Shown one piece after another: positions 27,360-38,983 of a stretch of DNA of 64,000 nucleotides (positions are counted from its first letter, which is position 1; each line of letters begins with the position of its first letter). The position numbers and the translations under genes were made by a program. The DNA is from Ceratodon purpureus (lineage: Eukaryota; Streptophyta; Bryopsida; Pseudoditrichales; Ditrichaceae): the NCBI GenBank assembly GCA_014871385.1, contig CM026431.1, positions 12,615,594-12,679,593 of the forward strand, given 5' to 3'. Below the pieces are notes generated by a model. That model saw only the letters and a program-made list of their open reading frames with translations, had not been told where the DNA came from and made no database searches.

Positions 27360-29232
27360 AATGGCCGAACTCGATCAAGGAGTCATTAAATCAGAGCCTT
27401 CAACCTCATTAAAAAGTTATTACCAGCCCTCATTAACTAATTCCTGTTTGCTACGCTCCATTCAATTAACATCCTGATTTAGTTATATGGCATTTTGCGA
27501 GAGTGACATATCACACTGGCAGCATGGAACGGCTCCCACTCTTGATACCTGCATCATGCGGCAATTAGATGAACTGGTGATGATTCCATGACGAACCCAA
27601 AAAAAAAGCCCATCCCGAGCCTTTAATCAAACGGAAAGCTTGCTAACTTCAGAGTCTCTAGTCTCCAGGGTAGTGCTTAGATTAACACAGTAAACCATGA
27701 AGGGTCTTGAAGTCATCAGATTTGTAGAAAAAAAAAACTTATTTTCTTCCTCTCCATCTACGTTTGATTCTGCAATTCCAGCTTTAATGGTTCTGCAAGC
27801 GAAAAACGAAACTAAATTTAAACCAGTAGATATGACACACCTCGCTTCACAGATTAGAATTTATTCAGAAGTAGGAGCTGGATAGAGCCGTAACAAAACA
27901 ACAGTGTAAGTAGTGTAAGTATATGAAAACACATTCCCAGGCGTACAAACCATTAGATGTGAGGACTACCTTTGATTCATTTTGTGGAAGTTCTTTGTAG
28001 ACAAATCTTCATTTGAAGTGTTACTATTAACAAGCTTAAGAGATCGAAAGCTCTACGCTGCTGCACAAGCCACCAGGAGTAGAGCTGCACATTCCGATCG
28101 CGAAGGAAATGTGAAATCTGCAATTGGCACAAACGCCTCTGTTTAGATGATGCACAAAGAACAGTCTTACATCCACCTACTTCCTCGTATCCCTTACTTG
28201 GTACATTCGCATACTGTCCTTGCCGATCTTTGCGTCAGTACAGGAATTCTGCACATCATAAGACTCACCTAAATTTCTGCTAGTTTACAAGCGTCTTAAT
28301 TGTTGCTTGCAACCCGTTCCAAGCAAATCTCTCTCTCACAAAGTTGAGAAAACAGCCAGCCTAATCAAACTCACTCCACTAAAGAATCTTCCATCAAGCC
28401 TTAAGAAATCCAAGCAAGACAATCCACCTAGACAAAACGCGAGAACAGCACTTGCAAAAACCACTCGCTACCCAACCCTTACCGACAGAGATCACCGACT
28501 ACACAAGTACTCACAAAGTCATAACACTATCTCAAGGGTTTGCACAAAACAGAGCGTGAGAACGCCCTTGAATAATCACACAGACAGCAACAAAACACTA
28601 GAAATTCGACGTTTCTGTCACCAATCCGCCATGGCGCGCAGAAATAGGCAAACAGAGGCCCGGTCCTCCTCAAATTCCAATTGAACTGTCAAAAACCAAC
28701 GATACATACCTCTATTCCTGAAGTTGCTGACAGAAACCTCACACCCGCAAAGCCACACAGGATCGAAGCAACCAGAGCGACATCAAGCTCCCTCGCAAGA
28801 GAAGAATCAGAACTCGAATCATGAAACGCCGTCTGAAGAAGACGCAAACACAGCGCCGTGTCGAAAGGACGAATCCATCTTCGAAGATAGATGATCACGA
28901 ACGCAAAACCACGAGGCCGATTGCGAGAAAAACAATCTGAAGCAGCAAGGTGCATTGAAGTAAGTAATCACAAACGTTAGCTTACGAAAGCGGAATACAT
29001 CTGTCTCTCGATTCTCCGGAGAGATGGTAAGTTATGAACAGTAGTATGCGATGCAAATGGCAGCACATAACATGAAGGAGAGGGGATTCTCGGGGTGAAC
29101 AGTGTCTGCCAATTTGTCTGCAACTCCTTCCTCCTTCCTCCTCCTCCGGCGAAGAGACTCGACATCTGGAGCTTTGTACAGTACAACAGTAAACAGTATC
29201 GAGGCTGCTGTCTGTCGCATTTTCCTATGATT
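27360..29232. other. Upstream region of the NLR fusion gene, no confident gene
   Basis: This holds the presumed promoter and 5' leader of the minus-strand NLR gene. Open frames on both strands between 27.7 and 29.2 kb show no domain. A minus-strand frame at 28689-28955 could be leader or a small unknown exon, but nothing supports it beyond being open. Confidence 0.4.
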
Positions 29233-30328
29233 GTGAGGGCCGGTTCAGACTAAGGTAGAGATGGGTATTCCCGTGAGGGTTCTAATTCCATGGCCTATCA
29301 GTGCACCAATATATGAGCAGACAGCACCTGACTACCACACTGAACAGATTGTATAACAACCTATCATGTCTCCATGCAAGAATCTTTGTATTGCATATAC
29401 CTACTCACGGAAATAGTGGTCTACGATGTTGCACTTCAAATATTCATGAAAATTTGATAAATTTCGAAAAAAATATTAAAAAAATCAGATTTGTGATTTT
29501 CGACCTAACTTCTATTTGTATAAATTTTATACCCATAGTTTTCTTAATCCCAAATATGCTGAATGGCTTAAACTGACGGGAATACCCATATCTACCTTAT
29601 GGCCGAACTCGAGAGGACAAGATCAGTCCACCGTCCTTGTCCCTGTCCCGAACTTGGTCTATAGGAGAAGGTTTTGAGCTAAAAAGTAATCTTAAAATAA
29701 TCCACTTAGGGAAATAATTCACTTGGGGACTTTGGCCGGGCATAGTGTGAAGGCCCAAAGAAGAAGGCCAAAGGCCAAGACCTATGATTTGAATATTCAG
29801 ACATTTATAGAAAAAATTGAAAAAAAATTAAAAAAATCTGAAAAAATTAGGGAAGGTGTAAAAGCTAATGAAGAATGTGTGGAAACAATTTCAGCAAATT
29901 CTACATTGTTATGACAAAGTTATGAGCGATTGAAGTTCAGCTTATTTTTGGACAGTATTGGTATAAACCCAATGATTGTCAAAAGGTTCATTAAATAGAA
30001 CATGACAAGGCAAGTGGAGCATGACCAGCTCTTATTAGCCCATGAGCCTTGTCTTCTTGTGCATATTTTAATGAAAAAAAAGTTTCTCCACTTGACGGAA
30101 GTTTGGGTCGAGCATTTTGCTCGACCCAAACTTTGGTCGAGAGGAGAAACTCTTGGCGCCAAAATTTCCCAAAAGTGCCGCCACCTAAGCTTTTTTTGGA
30201 GGCAACTTCCTTTGGACCTTGGCCTTAGTGTGAAGGCCAAGAGGACAAACTTTGTGGTTTTCTATAATTTCATTGGTTGGGACGCTTCTCCTCTCAAAGT
30301 TTGGCCACACTCTGAACCGGCCCTGAGA
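29233..30328. mobile_element. hAT-like non-autonomous transposon (host of a nested element)
   Basis: Inverted ends read GAGGGCCGGTTCAGA at about 29235-29249 and TCTGAACCGGCCCTG at about 30311-30325. The CAGGGCCGG-type terminus is usual for hAT elements. Imperfect 8-bp flanks (CTATGATT 29225-29232, CTATGGTT 30329-30336) fit a hAT target duplication with one change. Inside, 30080-30152 folds into a long stem around a perfect 14-bp inverted repeat (30101-30114 and 30118-30131). No transposase frame is present. Confidence 0.6.
29253..29597. mobile_element. Nested MITE with TA target duplication (Tc1/mariner-like)
   Basis: The ends form a 22-bp inverted repeat with one mismatch (AGGTAGAGATGGGTATTCCC at the left and its complement at 29576-29597), flanked by TA on both sides (29251-29252, 29598-29599). 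It interrupts the left terminal region of the surrounding hAT-like element. Removing it restores similarity between that element's two ends (TGGCCGAACT against TGGCCAAACT). Confidence 0.65.
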
Positions 30329-30336
30329 CTATGGTT

Positions 30337-30779
30337 GAGGTACCTAAAACCACCAACTTCATCAGCAGTCTGACCTATATTTAGCAATTCCAAAATTCAC
30401 CCAAAAATATATTCTAGTCTTCAAAATAGGATTTCATGAGGAATGCAAATATTTGCATCATGAAATCGTTGTAGTTCTTGATTTTATAGAGAATATCAAA
30501 GTGCAAATTAAAGTAATGTATGATCCATTTCTAACTTTGAATCTCTTGTGAGCAACAATCGCTCACCATCAAACCTATTAGCAAGGTGACCAAATTAGTC
30601 TTCCAAATATGGACTAAGAATATGCTTCTAGATCTCCTCTTGGTTGGTGGGGTGTGGTGGTTTTTAGGGTTGTGGTGGTTTTAGGTACCTCAAGCATAGT
30701 ATAAGGTTAGAGTAAGGTAGACTTCTCTATTTTAGAGAAGTTTCAAATTCGAAATCTAGAGAGATCTAGAAGAGAGTAC
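30337..30779. other. Intergenic DNA, nothing recognised
   Basis: AT-rich sequence between the hAT-like element and the first long direct repeat. No gene or repeat boundary is visible. Confidence 0.5.
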
Positions 30780-31578
30780 AAAGAGTGATTAGTAAAAAAG
30801 AAATCATATGGGAATATTTTGATAGTAATACCATGATCAAGTTTTGGTGTCATGGTGGTCGGTTTTAGGTTAGTTGGTATGTTCACCATGTGTGACTTCA
30901 ACTTTTCACTTTAAATTATTGTAATAATTTGAGTAGAGGAAATAAAATTATGGAATTTTTTTCATTCAACAAGAACATCATATTTGTACATATGCTAAAA
31001 TCCTTAAGTGATCGGTTCTAGGTTTGTGTACCTTAGTACTAGTGATTAGAAAAAGATCAACTGCAGAGCTTTGGTGTAGTATAGTAGGTGGTTTAAAAGC
31101 AACCCAACACAACAAACCGCTCACTAGACCTCTCCAAGCAGAAGGTACATTATAGCTTCCAACTTCATATTTTTATATAACTGGAGTATACATTTTAGGC
31201 TTAGTGATTTTGGATACACTTACAATTTTCCCACCCAAAATTCATAACTAATTCAATATTAATTCAAAATTAATTGTTCCAATTGGTCTAATTTTCTAAA
31301 CATTTTGCACATCTTCAAAAATTTGATTCCCTTAATAACTCCCTATCAAGCCTGCCAACCTAATATTTGAGCCGTTTCTAAACCACTTACCTTAATAACT
31401 GGGAGAAGTTAAATTAGAGTATGGTTGAGGAACTTATATAAAAACATAAAATGTCTTAAAGTTATAAAGAATAGGTTTGTTTACATGGATTTTGAAAAGA
31501 AATTGATCATTAAACTTGTGTGTAGGATTCATTTTAGATATTGATTATCTTTGGATGAACTATACCAATCAGCTTAAG
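30780..31578. repeat. Diverged long direct repeat, left copy
   Basis: About 0.8 kb is collinear with 33066-33962. Both copies share blocks such as ATCATATGGGAATATTTTGA, GATCAACTGCAGAGCTTTGG and ATTGATTATCTTTGGAT in the same order and orientation. No clear TG...CA ends or primer-binding site is seen, so an LTR origin is unproven; a duplicated flank of the kinase region is equally possible. Confidence 0.7.
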
Positions 31579-31859
31579 TGCATTAAGCCAACAACTTAGG
31601 GCTTTGCATTTCCGAGGTTTCATGGTCCCGAAATTTTGTGACAATTTAGCAATATAAATAAAGGTTTCATCATCAATGTATGTTGTGATGCCTTACCAAT
31701 ATAATTTGTTCAATTGTGGATTTACAGTAGTATGCATTTCAACAATTTTGCCGCAGTTAAATGATTTTGTTGAAATCATTACCATGGTTGAGTAATTCTT
31801 ATAAATATATGATGCCACAATGAAAGGCATTATACATCATATATCATTTCAGGTATCCT

Positions 31860-32703
31860 GAATATGCTCACATGAACGGTAAGAAGGTGGTGAAAGTGTT
31901 GAAACTGGAGGGATGGAGTCTGGAAGCTCTGCACCAGCAATGGCCCACCGCCATGCTCCACAAGATTATCAATTCCAATCCAAAAGAAAGATATTATGGT
32001 GGTGCTGTTATTTCTAGTGTATTATATGGAGTGATGTTGAAGGACGGAAGGTTTGGGTTTGTGATGTGGAGGTTTTGAGGTGATTTGAAGAAGATGATTG
32101 ATCTCCGCATGGTTCACAATGGCAACCGAGCGTCCTCCTTTCTCAAATGAGAGAGCCCTAAGAATCATGTTGGAGATTGCAAGGGGAATGTTAGAGTTAC
32201 ATAAGGATGGCATTCTCCACCAAGACTTGAAAGCCTCCAATGTCCTCATTAATCCAAAGATGTGGAAGAATGAAGATGTTGCTTATGGAGAATATAATCC
32301 GATAAATAATGATAAGTTTGATGTTGCTATAGCAGATTATGAATGTTTTATTGCGGTATACGGAACTAGGTTTTGGAGAGCGCCGGAGATATTGTTTGGT
32401 GTGAAGAATCGTGACCTTCAATCAAATGCATGGTCTGAGAAATCTGATGTTTCTAACTATGGAATGACTTGCTATGAAGTATTGACATGCAAGATTCCCT
32501 TAAGGAACTTACGGCCCAATGATTATAATACTGTGCTAAACGGCGTAAGACCTATATTACCGAATGACATTCCTTCATCGATTAAATCCTTGTTGGCTAG
32601 ATGTTGGCATCATAGTCCTTTAGAAAGACCTTCATTTGAAGAAATCTTCAATGAGACGTTGGAAGTTGGAAGGAAAAATATGAGAAACTTTTTAGAGAAG
32701 TAG
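31860..32703 (+). pseudogene. Broken protein kinase domain
   Basis: The largest open part (about 32107-32703) covers the C-lobe: HQDLKASNVL where HRDLKxxN is expected (32218 onward), ADYE in place of DFG, RAPEIL (APE motif), SDVSNYGMTCYEVLT and ARCWHHSPLERPSF (subdomain XI). An upstream frame (31872-32078) resembles the preceding part of the domain but ends at an in-frame TGA (32076-32078). Downstream of it, GDLKKMIDLRM continues in the same frame until a shift is needed near 32100-32150 to join the C-lobe. No glycine-rich loop is identifiable. The stop, frameshift and lost HRD/DFG residues indicate a dead kinase. The family looks like plant tyrosine-kinase-like kinases; a closer assignment is not supportable. 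Confidence 0.75.
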
Positions 32704-33065
32704 ATTTTGAGTAATTTTGAAGTCTTTGATTATTAGTTTCATCAAAAATTATCCAATGAGATTTTATTTAGAGCTGTTTGATATTATTACTACATCTTGT
32801 ATTATAGTAGAATGAAAACTATTATCAAAATGTATATTGATTATAAATATTTTGTGATTTTATCTTATATTTTTTAAACTATTAGAGATTTTTTTATAGA
32901 TTTAAGGATATGTTTCATTTAATAATACATTGTATTATATGTATTCAATTATATCATTGCTTTTAAGATGCTAGTAGTGTAAATGGTACTAAAATAAGAA
33001 ATAAGTAATTACTCCGACGACGACGACGACATCAGGAGCTTTGTATAATCGATTATAGTTAAGCG

Positions 33066-33962
33066 TGATTCGTAAAAAGGGAATCATATGGGAATATTTT
33101 GATAGTAGTACCATGATCAAGTTTTGGTGTCATGGTGGTTGGTTTAAGATTAGCCTGTACGTTCACCATGTGTAATTTCAACTTTATACTTCAAATAATT
33201 ATAATTATTTCAATATTGGAGATAAAATTATAGATTTTTTTTCATTCAACAAGAACCTTATGTTTGTACACATGAAAAATCCTTTTCAAATTATATACCT
33301 CAAACACATATGCTAAAATCCTCAAGTGATCGGTTTAGATTCCTGTACCTTAGTATAAGTAATTGGAGAGGATCAACTGCAGAGCTTTGGTGCACTAAAG
33401 TAGGTGGTTCAAAACCCGCCCAACAACACAAATCGCCTACTAGACCTAACCAAGCTGGAGGTACATTACTCCTTCCAACTTCATATTTTTATAGAATAGT
33501 GGTATACATTTTAGGCTGAGCGGTTGTGGGTACACCTATAAGTTCTCCTTCCAAAATTCATAACTAATTCAATATAAATCCAAAATGAATTATTCCAATT
33601 GGTCCAATTTTTAAAGTATTTTGCATATCTTCCAAAATTTGATTTTCTTAATAACTCCTCACTGAGCATGCCAATTGAAAACTTGAGCAGTTTCTAAACC
33701 ACTTACTTTAATAACAGAGAGAAGTTTGATCAGGTTAAGGTTGAGGAACTACACTAATAAATTGAGTTAATTTTGTTAATGAAATAGTGTGAATTTACTG
33801 TAAAAAAAAAATTATAAAAAAATAAAAATGTCTTAAAAGTAATGAAAAACATATTTGTTTAGATGGATTTTGAAAAAAAATAGATCATTAAACTGGTTTA
33901 TAGGATTCCTTTAGGATATTGATTATCTTTGGATTAACTATACCAAACAGCTTGAGGGGTCA
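33066..33962. repeat. Diverged long direct repeat, right copy
   Basis: Partner of 30780-31578, in the same orientation. Divergence is visible throughout, with small indels and an extra AT-rich stretch near 33755-33830, so the duplication is old. Confidence 0.7.
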
Positions 33963-36720
33963 ATATCATAAGTTGTAAAATGACTACTTTATTTACAAAA
34001 TTAACTTTACAAAAAACAAATTCAGTATATGACTTCAACAAATTTAGTTATTTTTTGGATATCTTAAGTACTCGTGATATATTAGGGTACTAGTAGGACC
34101 CGTGCCGTTGAGCACGTTGTGATTAGTTTGATGTTAATGACTTTTGTCAACTTCAAATTAGTTGATTCAAAAAAAATTAAAAAGTATATATCAAATGTGT
34201 TTATTTAATAAAATAAAATATACATTGGAAGCCTCAAACATGGTTATTCATCAAACATTTTATGATTGATCTTTGGAAATGGTGTTAAATTTATTACTAT
34301 GATGAAGGATAAACACTCTGATACATTTGCACAGCCTTACTGAGAAGTGTATGAATCCAATTTCAAACTCACAAAGGGAAAGAATCTATCTTACATTATT
34401 TTAAATCTGTACTTACAAACGGCATCATGCGTCTGCGAATCGTGTAACAGCTGGCTGCATCCATTCGGCAGAGTTGCAGGCTAGCTAAATTACAGTTAGC
34501 TCAGGCTACCAACAAAATTGCACTATGTGTACAATGAACCCACGGCAGTTCCAAATGACTGCAACAAATGATCAACGCCTCTCAGAGGAAGAAGAGTCAT
34601 CTTCTTCCACTATGTCTCTACCTTAACTACACCCGTGCGAATTCGACTGTCCATTATAGCAAACCTCTCAGAAACTCATGCCAACGAGATCGACTCTTTC
34701 GTTGAATGTGCTGCGTTGCGCACTACAAAACATGTCACTCAACTTGATTCACCTCATCCTCCGAAGTATGCACTTCAGACTAGACATTACCAAAGCATGT
34801 TGCTTCAGAATCAGTTGCCTTCAAGCTTAACTTCTGCGGCTCCGGCTCACTGGCTTGTGCTATCAGATTTGGCTTCCTCTTCTCCACTCTAGTAGACTTC
34901 ACTGCTGGGTCCATGAGTTGCCCCTGATAATTGGCTTCTGACTTGTAGAGGTCCCTGCAAATTGTAGCCATGGCCGCGATGTTAGACACAGATGACAATG
35001 TCATGATATCATGCACAACTTTTTGGCATCAAATACCAGATTACAATACCGTATCCCCATGAAATAAGAGAAGTTACATGATCATAATATCAGATTCAGG
35101 CTACACTATTACCATAGTATCAGACACATTACGGAGCTAGACATCAGAGACAAAGTAGATAACACACTGGGGTGAATGTCACTACCAAGAGCATCAGCAC
35201 CATGATTTAACCATAATGAAAAGGAGGCCTAGTTTGTAATGAATGAACATTAGATATGTGGTCATACCTGCGGTGAGGTTTGAGAATTAGATGTGCCGGC
35301 TTGCGTAGGCTGAGACTCGAAAATTGGTTGTCGGTGAATCTACATCAGAGCCCCAGTAGTGTCGTTGTTAATGCAAGCGAAGTACTCAAAACCCCGACAA
35401 AAACAAAAACCACAACACTACCTAAACCCCGACAACCAACTTATGTCCTGTTGAATCAACACGAATTATGTCCTGTTGAAAATGCAATTAGTCTAGCTCC
35501 ATAAACGCACGCCAAAATCTACAAATAACGCGACGATCATATAACAGATGAAACCCTCGGCGATCATTCGCATAAAACCATTCCGCAAGAGGATCCAGTG
35601 TTGTTCATGTAACGTTCCCCAGCAATTTCGTGGACAGGTTCGTCACAATCTAATTCAAGTTTACACAACGATATGGCCCAGAAAAGAGTAAGAAGAAATC
35701 CCACGATCCTTCTCAAGGTACATTTACTGCTTCAACTCTTGACTAATGCCACTAATAAGCGTATTTGAATCACCAACTTAAAAATATCAAGAAAAAATAA
35801 GTAATTGAAATTTGATTGACCGCAGCAGTCCTGAAAACTAACCCCACTCCGACATGACCAACAGCTACCAGATCCAGTTCCAGTCCATCAAAATAAAAGC
35901 ATGCGCGCGCACAATATTCTTCCATAGATTAAACCAAGCTGCGGTCCATATCTTTGCAACAAAACCATGGTCAACTCCAATTCCCACTATCACCACTCGA
36001 AATCCACCAGATTCGACTAGAATTCCAAACTCATCCAAAAGAGTATGCACAATTCACAAAACCATTCAAATGCACAATCTTATCACAAGCCTACATGTTC
36101 AGAAGCATCAAATACAATTCGCTCAGATTTAGAGGGCGTCTACAGAACTGTATGCATTTTGCATAAAACCAATAATTCCCACAATCAAGCTGTACTTGAA
36201 ATAATGAGCCGAGGGATTTGAACCTTTCCAGGAACTCCTAATCTTCGATCACTTTCTGCTCCATACCCAAGAACATCCTGCTCCACACCAAAGGGAGAGT
36301 CAGCTTTGAAGAATATGAAGGCAAACAAGGAATCCTCATAAACCCTAAACCCCACCAACAGACTCCGAACCACGAAACCACCCAGCGGCAAAATTTCTCT
36401 CAACATACAGACAAACCCTAGCGCGATGAAGAAGATGGCATATAAAATGGTGTCGAAAAAGGCTAACATCTATATCCAGAAGTAACTTGCAAATACTGCT
36501 TCACTCCCTCTCAACCAACGTAATTATCTACCAATAAATTATCGCATCCCACACATACAACCAGACTGATTATCAAATAGATGCAGAATGCAAGCACTGT
36601 GCGTCTTGACCCCAAACATAAAATCCTAACCCATCCTCATCGCTCCAAAAGCCAACCTACTCGGAACCAAAAAACTCGTTAAAATGCACGTCGACCTTCA
36701 ACCTTGTAACTCCCTTCCCA
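33963..36720. other. Intergenic DNA, no confident gene
   Basis: No recognisable domain on either strand. A minus-strand frame at about 34780-35016 has an acceptor-like TTTGCAG and plausible composition but no known motif, so it is not called as a gene. Confidence 0.45.
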
Positions 36721-36779
36721 ACGAGCTACATTTCCACGCGCTGCTTTCGATCCCGAAGAACGACCACAAGCATATTGAT

Positions 36780-36945
36780 TACCTTCACCAGCGTGTACGC
36801 AAGTGCAGACCCCGCAACGCCAGCCCCAACAATGATCGCATCCAATCCACTGTCAACACCCTTCTCACCATCACCTCCCACCACCAGCTTCCTCTTCTCT
36901 GGCTTCTCCACGCCCCTAGTCTCCACTCCTCCTATCTGAATTGCA
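36780..36945 (-). pseudogene. Remnant exon of squalene epoxidase (FAD-binding segment)
   Basis: The minus strand encodes SGLDAIIVGAGVAGSALAYTLVK, matching the N-terminal GxGxxG FAD-binding motif of plant squalene monooxygenase, the enzyme that forms 2,3-oxidosqualene for sterols. It ends at a good donor (AAG then GTAATC) exactly where plant genes have an intron. I could not find the following exon (the RRVHVIERD-like segment) or the rest of the roughly 500-residue enzyme downstream on this strand, and no in-frame ATG precedes it. It is best read as a stranded fragment. Confidence 0.6.
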
Positions 36946-38340
36946 CTAAGCTGGGTTCCCTAGCGCTCATCAAAATTGCCCCAAAGTAGGCTCAGAGCAA
37001 AATCTCATGCAACGACAATTCTCTTCCGTGATAGTGCGTTTGTCACAAGGAACTTATCCTGCATGAAGATTATCAATCCAGTGCGTGTGCACTCCATCAC
37101 TCGCGAACTGCGTGTTCAAATAAGAATCCTTGAAGCTGGAGCTGCATGTGCATGGAAAGTCGTAGCAGTGGAGGCGGATTAGGTAGCAGTACATGTGCCT
37201 TGGGGCCCGCTACGGCACTGGTGGCGCGCAGCCTGCAGTTACAAGTGCGCATGCTAAAGGTGTGAGTTGTCTCCTGGACGAATTCCGGCGTGGAACCGTC
37301 GAGTGAGACATCCATGCTCATTTGTATAATAGATTCTGATTTTGATTTGTGTAAGATTTTGTTAAATTTTTTTAAATAAATAAACTTGTTAAATTTTTGG
37401 ATACTTCAAATAAATGTTGTATTATAATTCCAATTTATACATGTAAGTTCAATAAAGACTATTAACACAATTCTTTACATACATATATTGGATTTAAAGC
37501 CCATTCAAAGTTGGCCAAATTAATTAAGACTTCTGAATCTATTGAAAAGTTCTTGAAGATATTGTAAATGTTTTGTAAATTAACTAGTATTCTATGGGAT
37601 GACTTGTTATTAATTGATTTAAGTAAATTTACATTGGCATATATGACTCAAAGAATTTATAGATCTATTACAAGACAAATGTTGTATTTGGTTTAACATA
37701 GAATTTTCAAAAAGTCATTAATTCAAATGAAAATATGTTTTAGGATATTTTGATATTTTATTTCTTGGAATAAATTTATGAATGAAGAATTAATATTCTT
37801 TACACATTCTTATAATTAATCAAAAGTGTTGTTTTAGCAAAAAATATTATGATTTAGATTATTTTTTTAAAATTCAAAAAGTCACATTAAACTTGTCAGT
37901 AAACCATCATTTTTTTTTTGCATTTTAATTTACTTTAAAATTTAATAACCCACATACCAATTTATTTCAAAAATAGGCCACATATACTTTTTAAGCCAAC
38001 TTAACTCAACTCCAATACCTCCAAAACACACTCTCATCTTCAAACACAATGAATTCATGACTAATTAAAAGAAAATTCCTATAACTTAAAAAATAAATCC
38101 TTAACCATCTATTTTTCCATTTAAATAAATCATCCAATCTGCACATCTATAGATTCTCTTACTACATTGGAATCATGAAATTGCAATTAAATGATGAAAA
38201 TTTTAAAGAAAACCAAATAACACCTAGGTGAAATCTAGCCATGACCAATACTGGAGAAATCTCCCATGACAAACATTTTGGGCTGCAAAAACACATGAGC
38301 ACCAAAAACATCCAAAGCGAGAGAAAAAGAAACACAGAAC
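36946..38340. other. Intergenic DNA upstream of eS12, no gene seen
   Basis: AT-rich from 37320 onward, with no domain-bearing frame and no RNA gene seen. Confidence 0.55.
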
Positions 38341-38353
38341 TCTCAGAACCCCG

Positions 38354-38368
38354 AAACCCTAACCCTAA
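38354..38368 (+). promoter_or_regulatory. Telo-box of the eS12 promoter
   Basis: AAACCCTAACCCTAA is the plant telo-box (AAACCCTAA core), a common element of ribosomal-protein and translation-factor promoters. It lies 33 bp upstream of the TATA box. Confidence 0.75.
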
Positions 38369-38400
38369 TCCGGTGAAGAGAAGCTCTTGCACACGGCCAC

Positions 38401-38408
38401 TATAAAAG
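38401..38408 (+). promoter_or_regulatory. TATA box of eS12
   Basis: TATAAAAG lies about 130 bp before the start codon, leaving a leader of about 100 nt. Confidence 0.7.
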
Positions 38409-38539
38409 CAAACCCACGACCTAAACGAAGCTCTTCTTACACGACAACCTTGAGGAGAAGAGAGGTTGCCGCATCACGACATCACGAGCTCTAGCTTCTC
38501 CACAGTTTCACGCACTTCACAGGCAGACAGACAGGGACG

Positions 38540-38983
38540 ATGGCCGACAAGGAGGAAGTGATGGCTGAGGCCGCACCAGAGGTCGCCCCGGCGGAGGCGG
38601 AGCCGGCTCCAGGGGAGCCCATGGACATCCTGACCGGTCTGCAGATGGTGCTGAAGAAGGCGCTGGCGCACGACGGTTTGGCCAAGGGTTTGCACGAGAG
38701 CGCCAAGGCGATCGAGAAGCACGCGGCTCAGCTGTGCGTGCTGGCGGAGGACTGCAACCAGCCCGACTACACCAAGCTGGTGCAGGCGCTGTGCCAGGAG
38801 CACAACGTGAACCTGATTTCGGTTCCCAGCGCGAAGAAGCTCGGCGAGTGGGCGGGTCTGTGCAAGATCGACTCCGAGGGCAAGGCGCGCAAGGTCGTCG
38901 GGTGCTCGTGCGTGGTTGTGAAGGACTACGGTGAGGAGACCGAGGGGTTGAACGTTGTGCGGGAGTATGTCAAGAGCCAGTAG
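38540..38983 (+). CDS. RPS12: 40S ribosomal protein eS12 (S12)
   Basis: Component of the small cytosolic ribosomal subunit; intronless here, 147 residues, close to the usual 140-145. After an Ala/Glu/Pro-rich N-terminus the protein follows the eS12/L7Ae-like fold: [16 protein letters not shown], a CVLAEDC strand, [23 protein letters not shown] and [13 protein letters not shown] near the C-terminus. Codon use is strikingly GC-rich in the third position compared with neighbouring genes, consistent with high expression. The telo-box and TATA box upstream agree. The start is the first ATG of the frame. Confidence 0.97.
   Translation: MADKEEVMAEAAPEVAPAEAEPAPGEPMDILTGLQMVLKKALAHDGLAKGLHESAKAIEKHAAQLCVLAEDCNQPDYTKLVQALCQEHNVNLISVPSAKKLGEWAGLCKIDSEGKARKVVGCSCVVVKDYGEETEGLNVVREYVKSQ

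Noticed and set aside
31860-32703. Functional protein kinase gene
   Set aside because: An in-frame TGA, a required frameshift, loss of HRD and DFG, and no glycine-rich loop make activity very unlikely.
30780-33962. Intact LTR retrotransposon with kinase cargo
   Set aside because: The repeats are too diverged, no primer-binding site, polypurine tract or retroviral-type frame was found, and the ends do not give a clear target duplication.
34090-34135. GACCCGTGCCGTTGAGCACG motif resembling ends of dispersed plant repeats
   Set aside because: No partner end or target duplication could be located, so the element could not be bounded.
34780-35016. Possible small minus-strand exon
   Set aside because: Plausible composition and acceptor-like sequence but no recognisable domain or partner exons.
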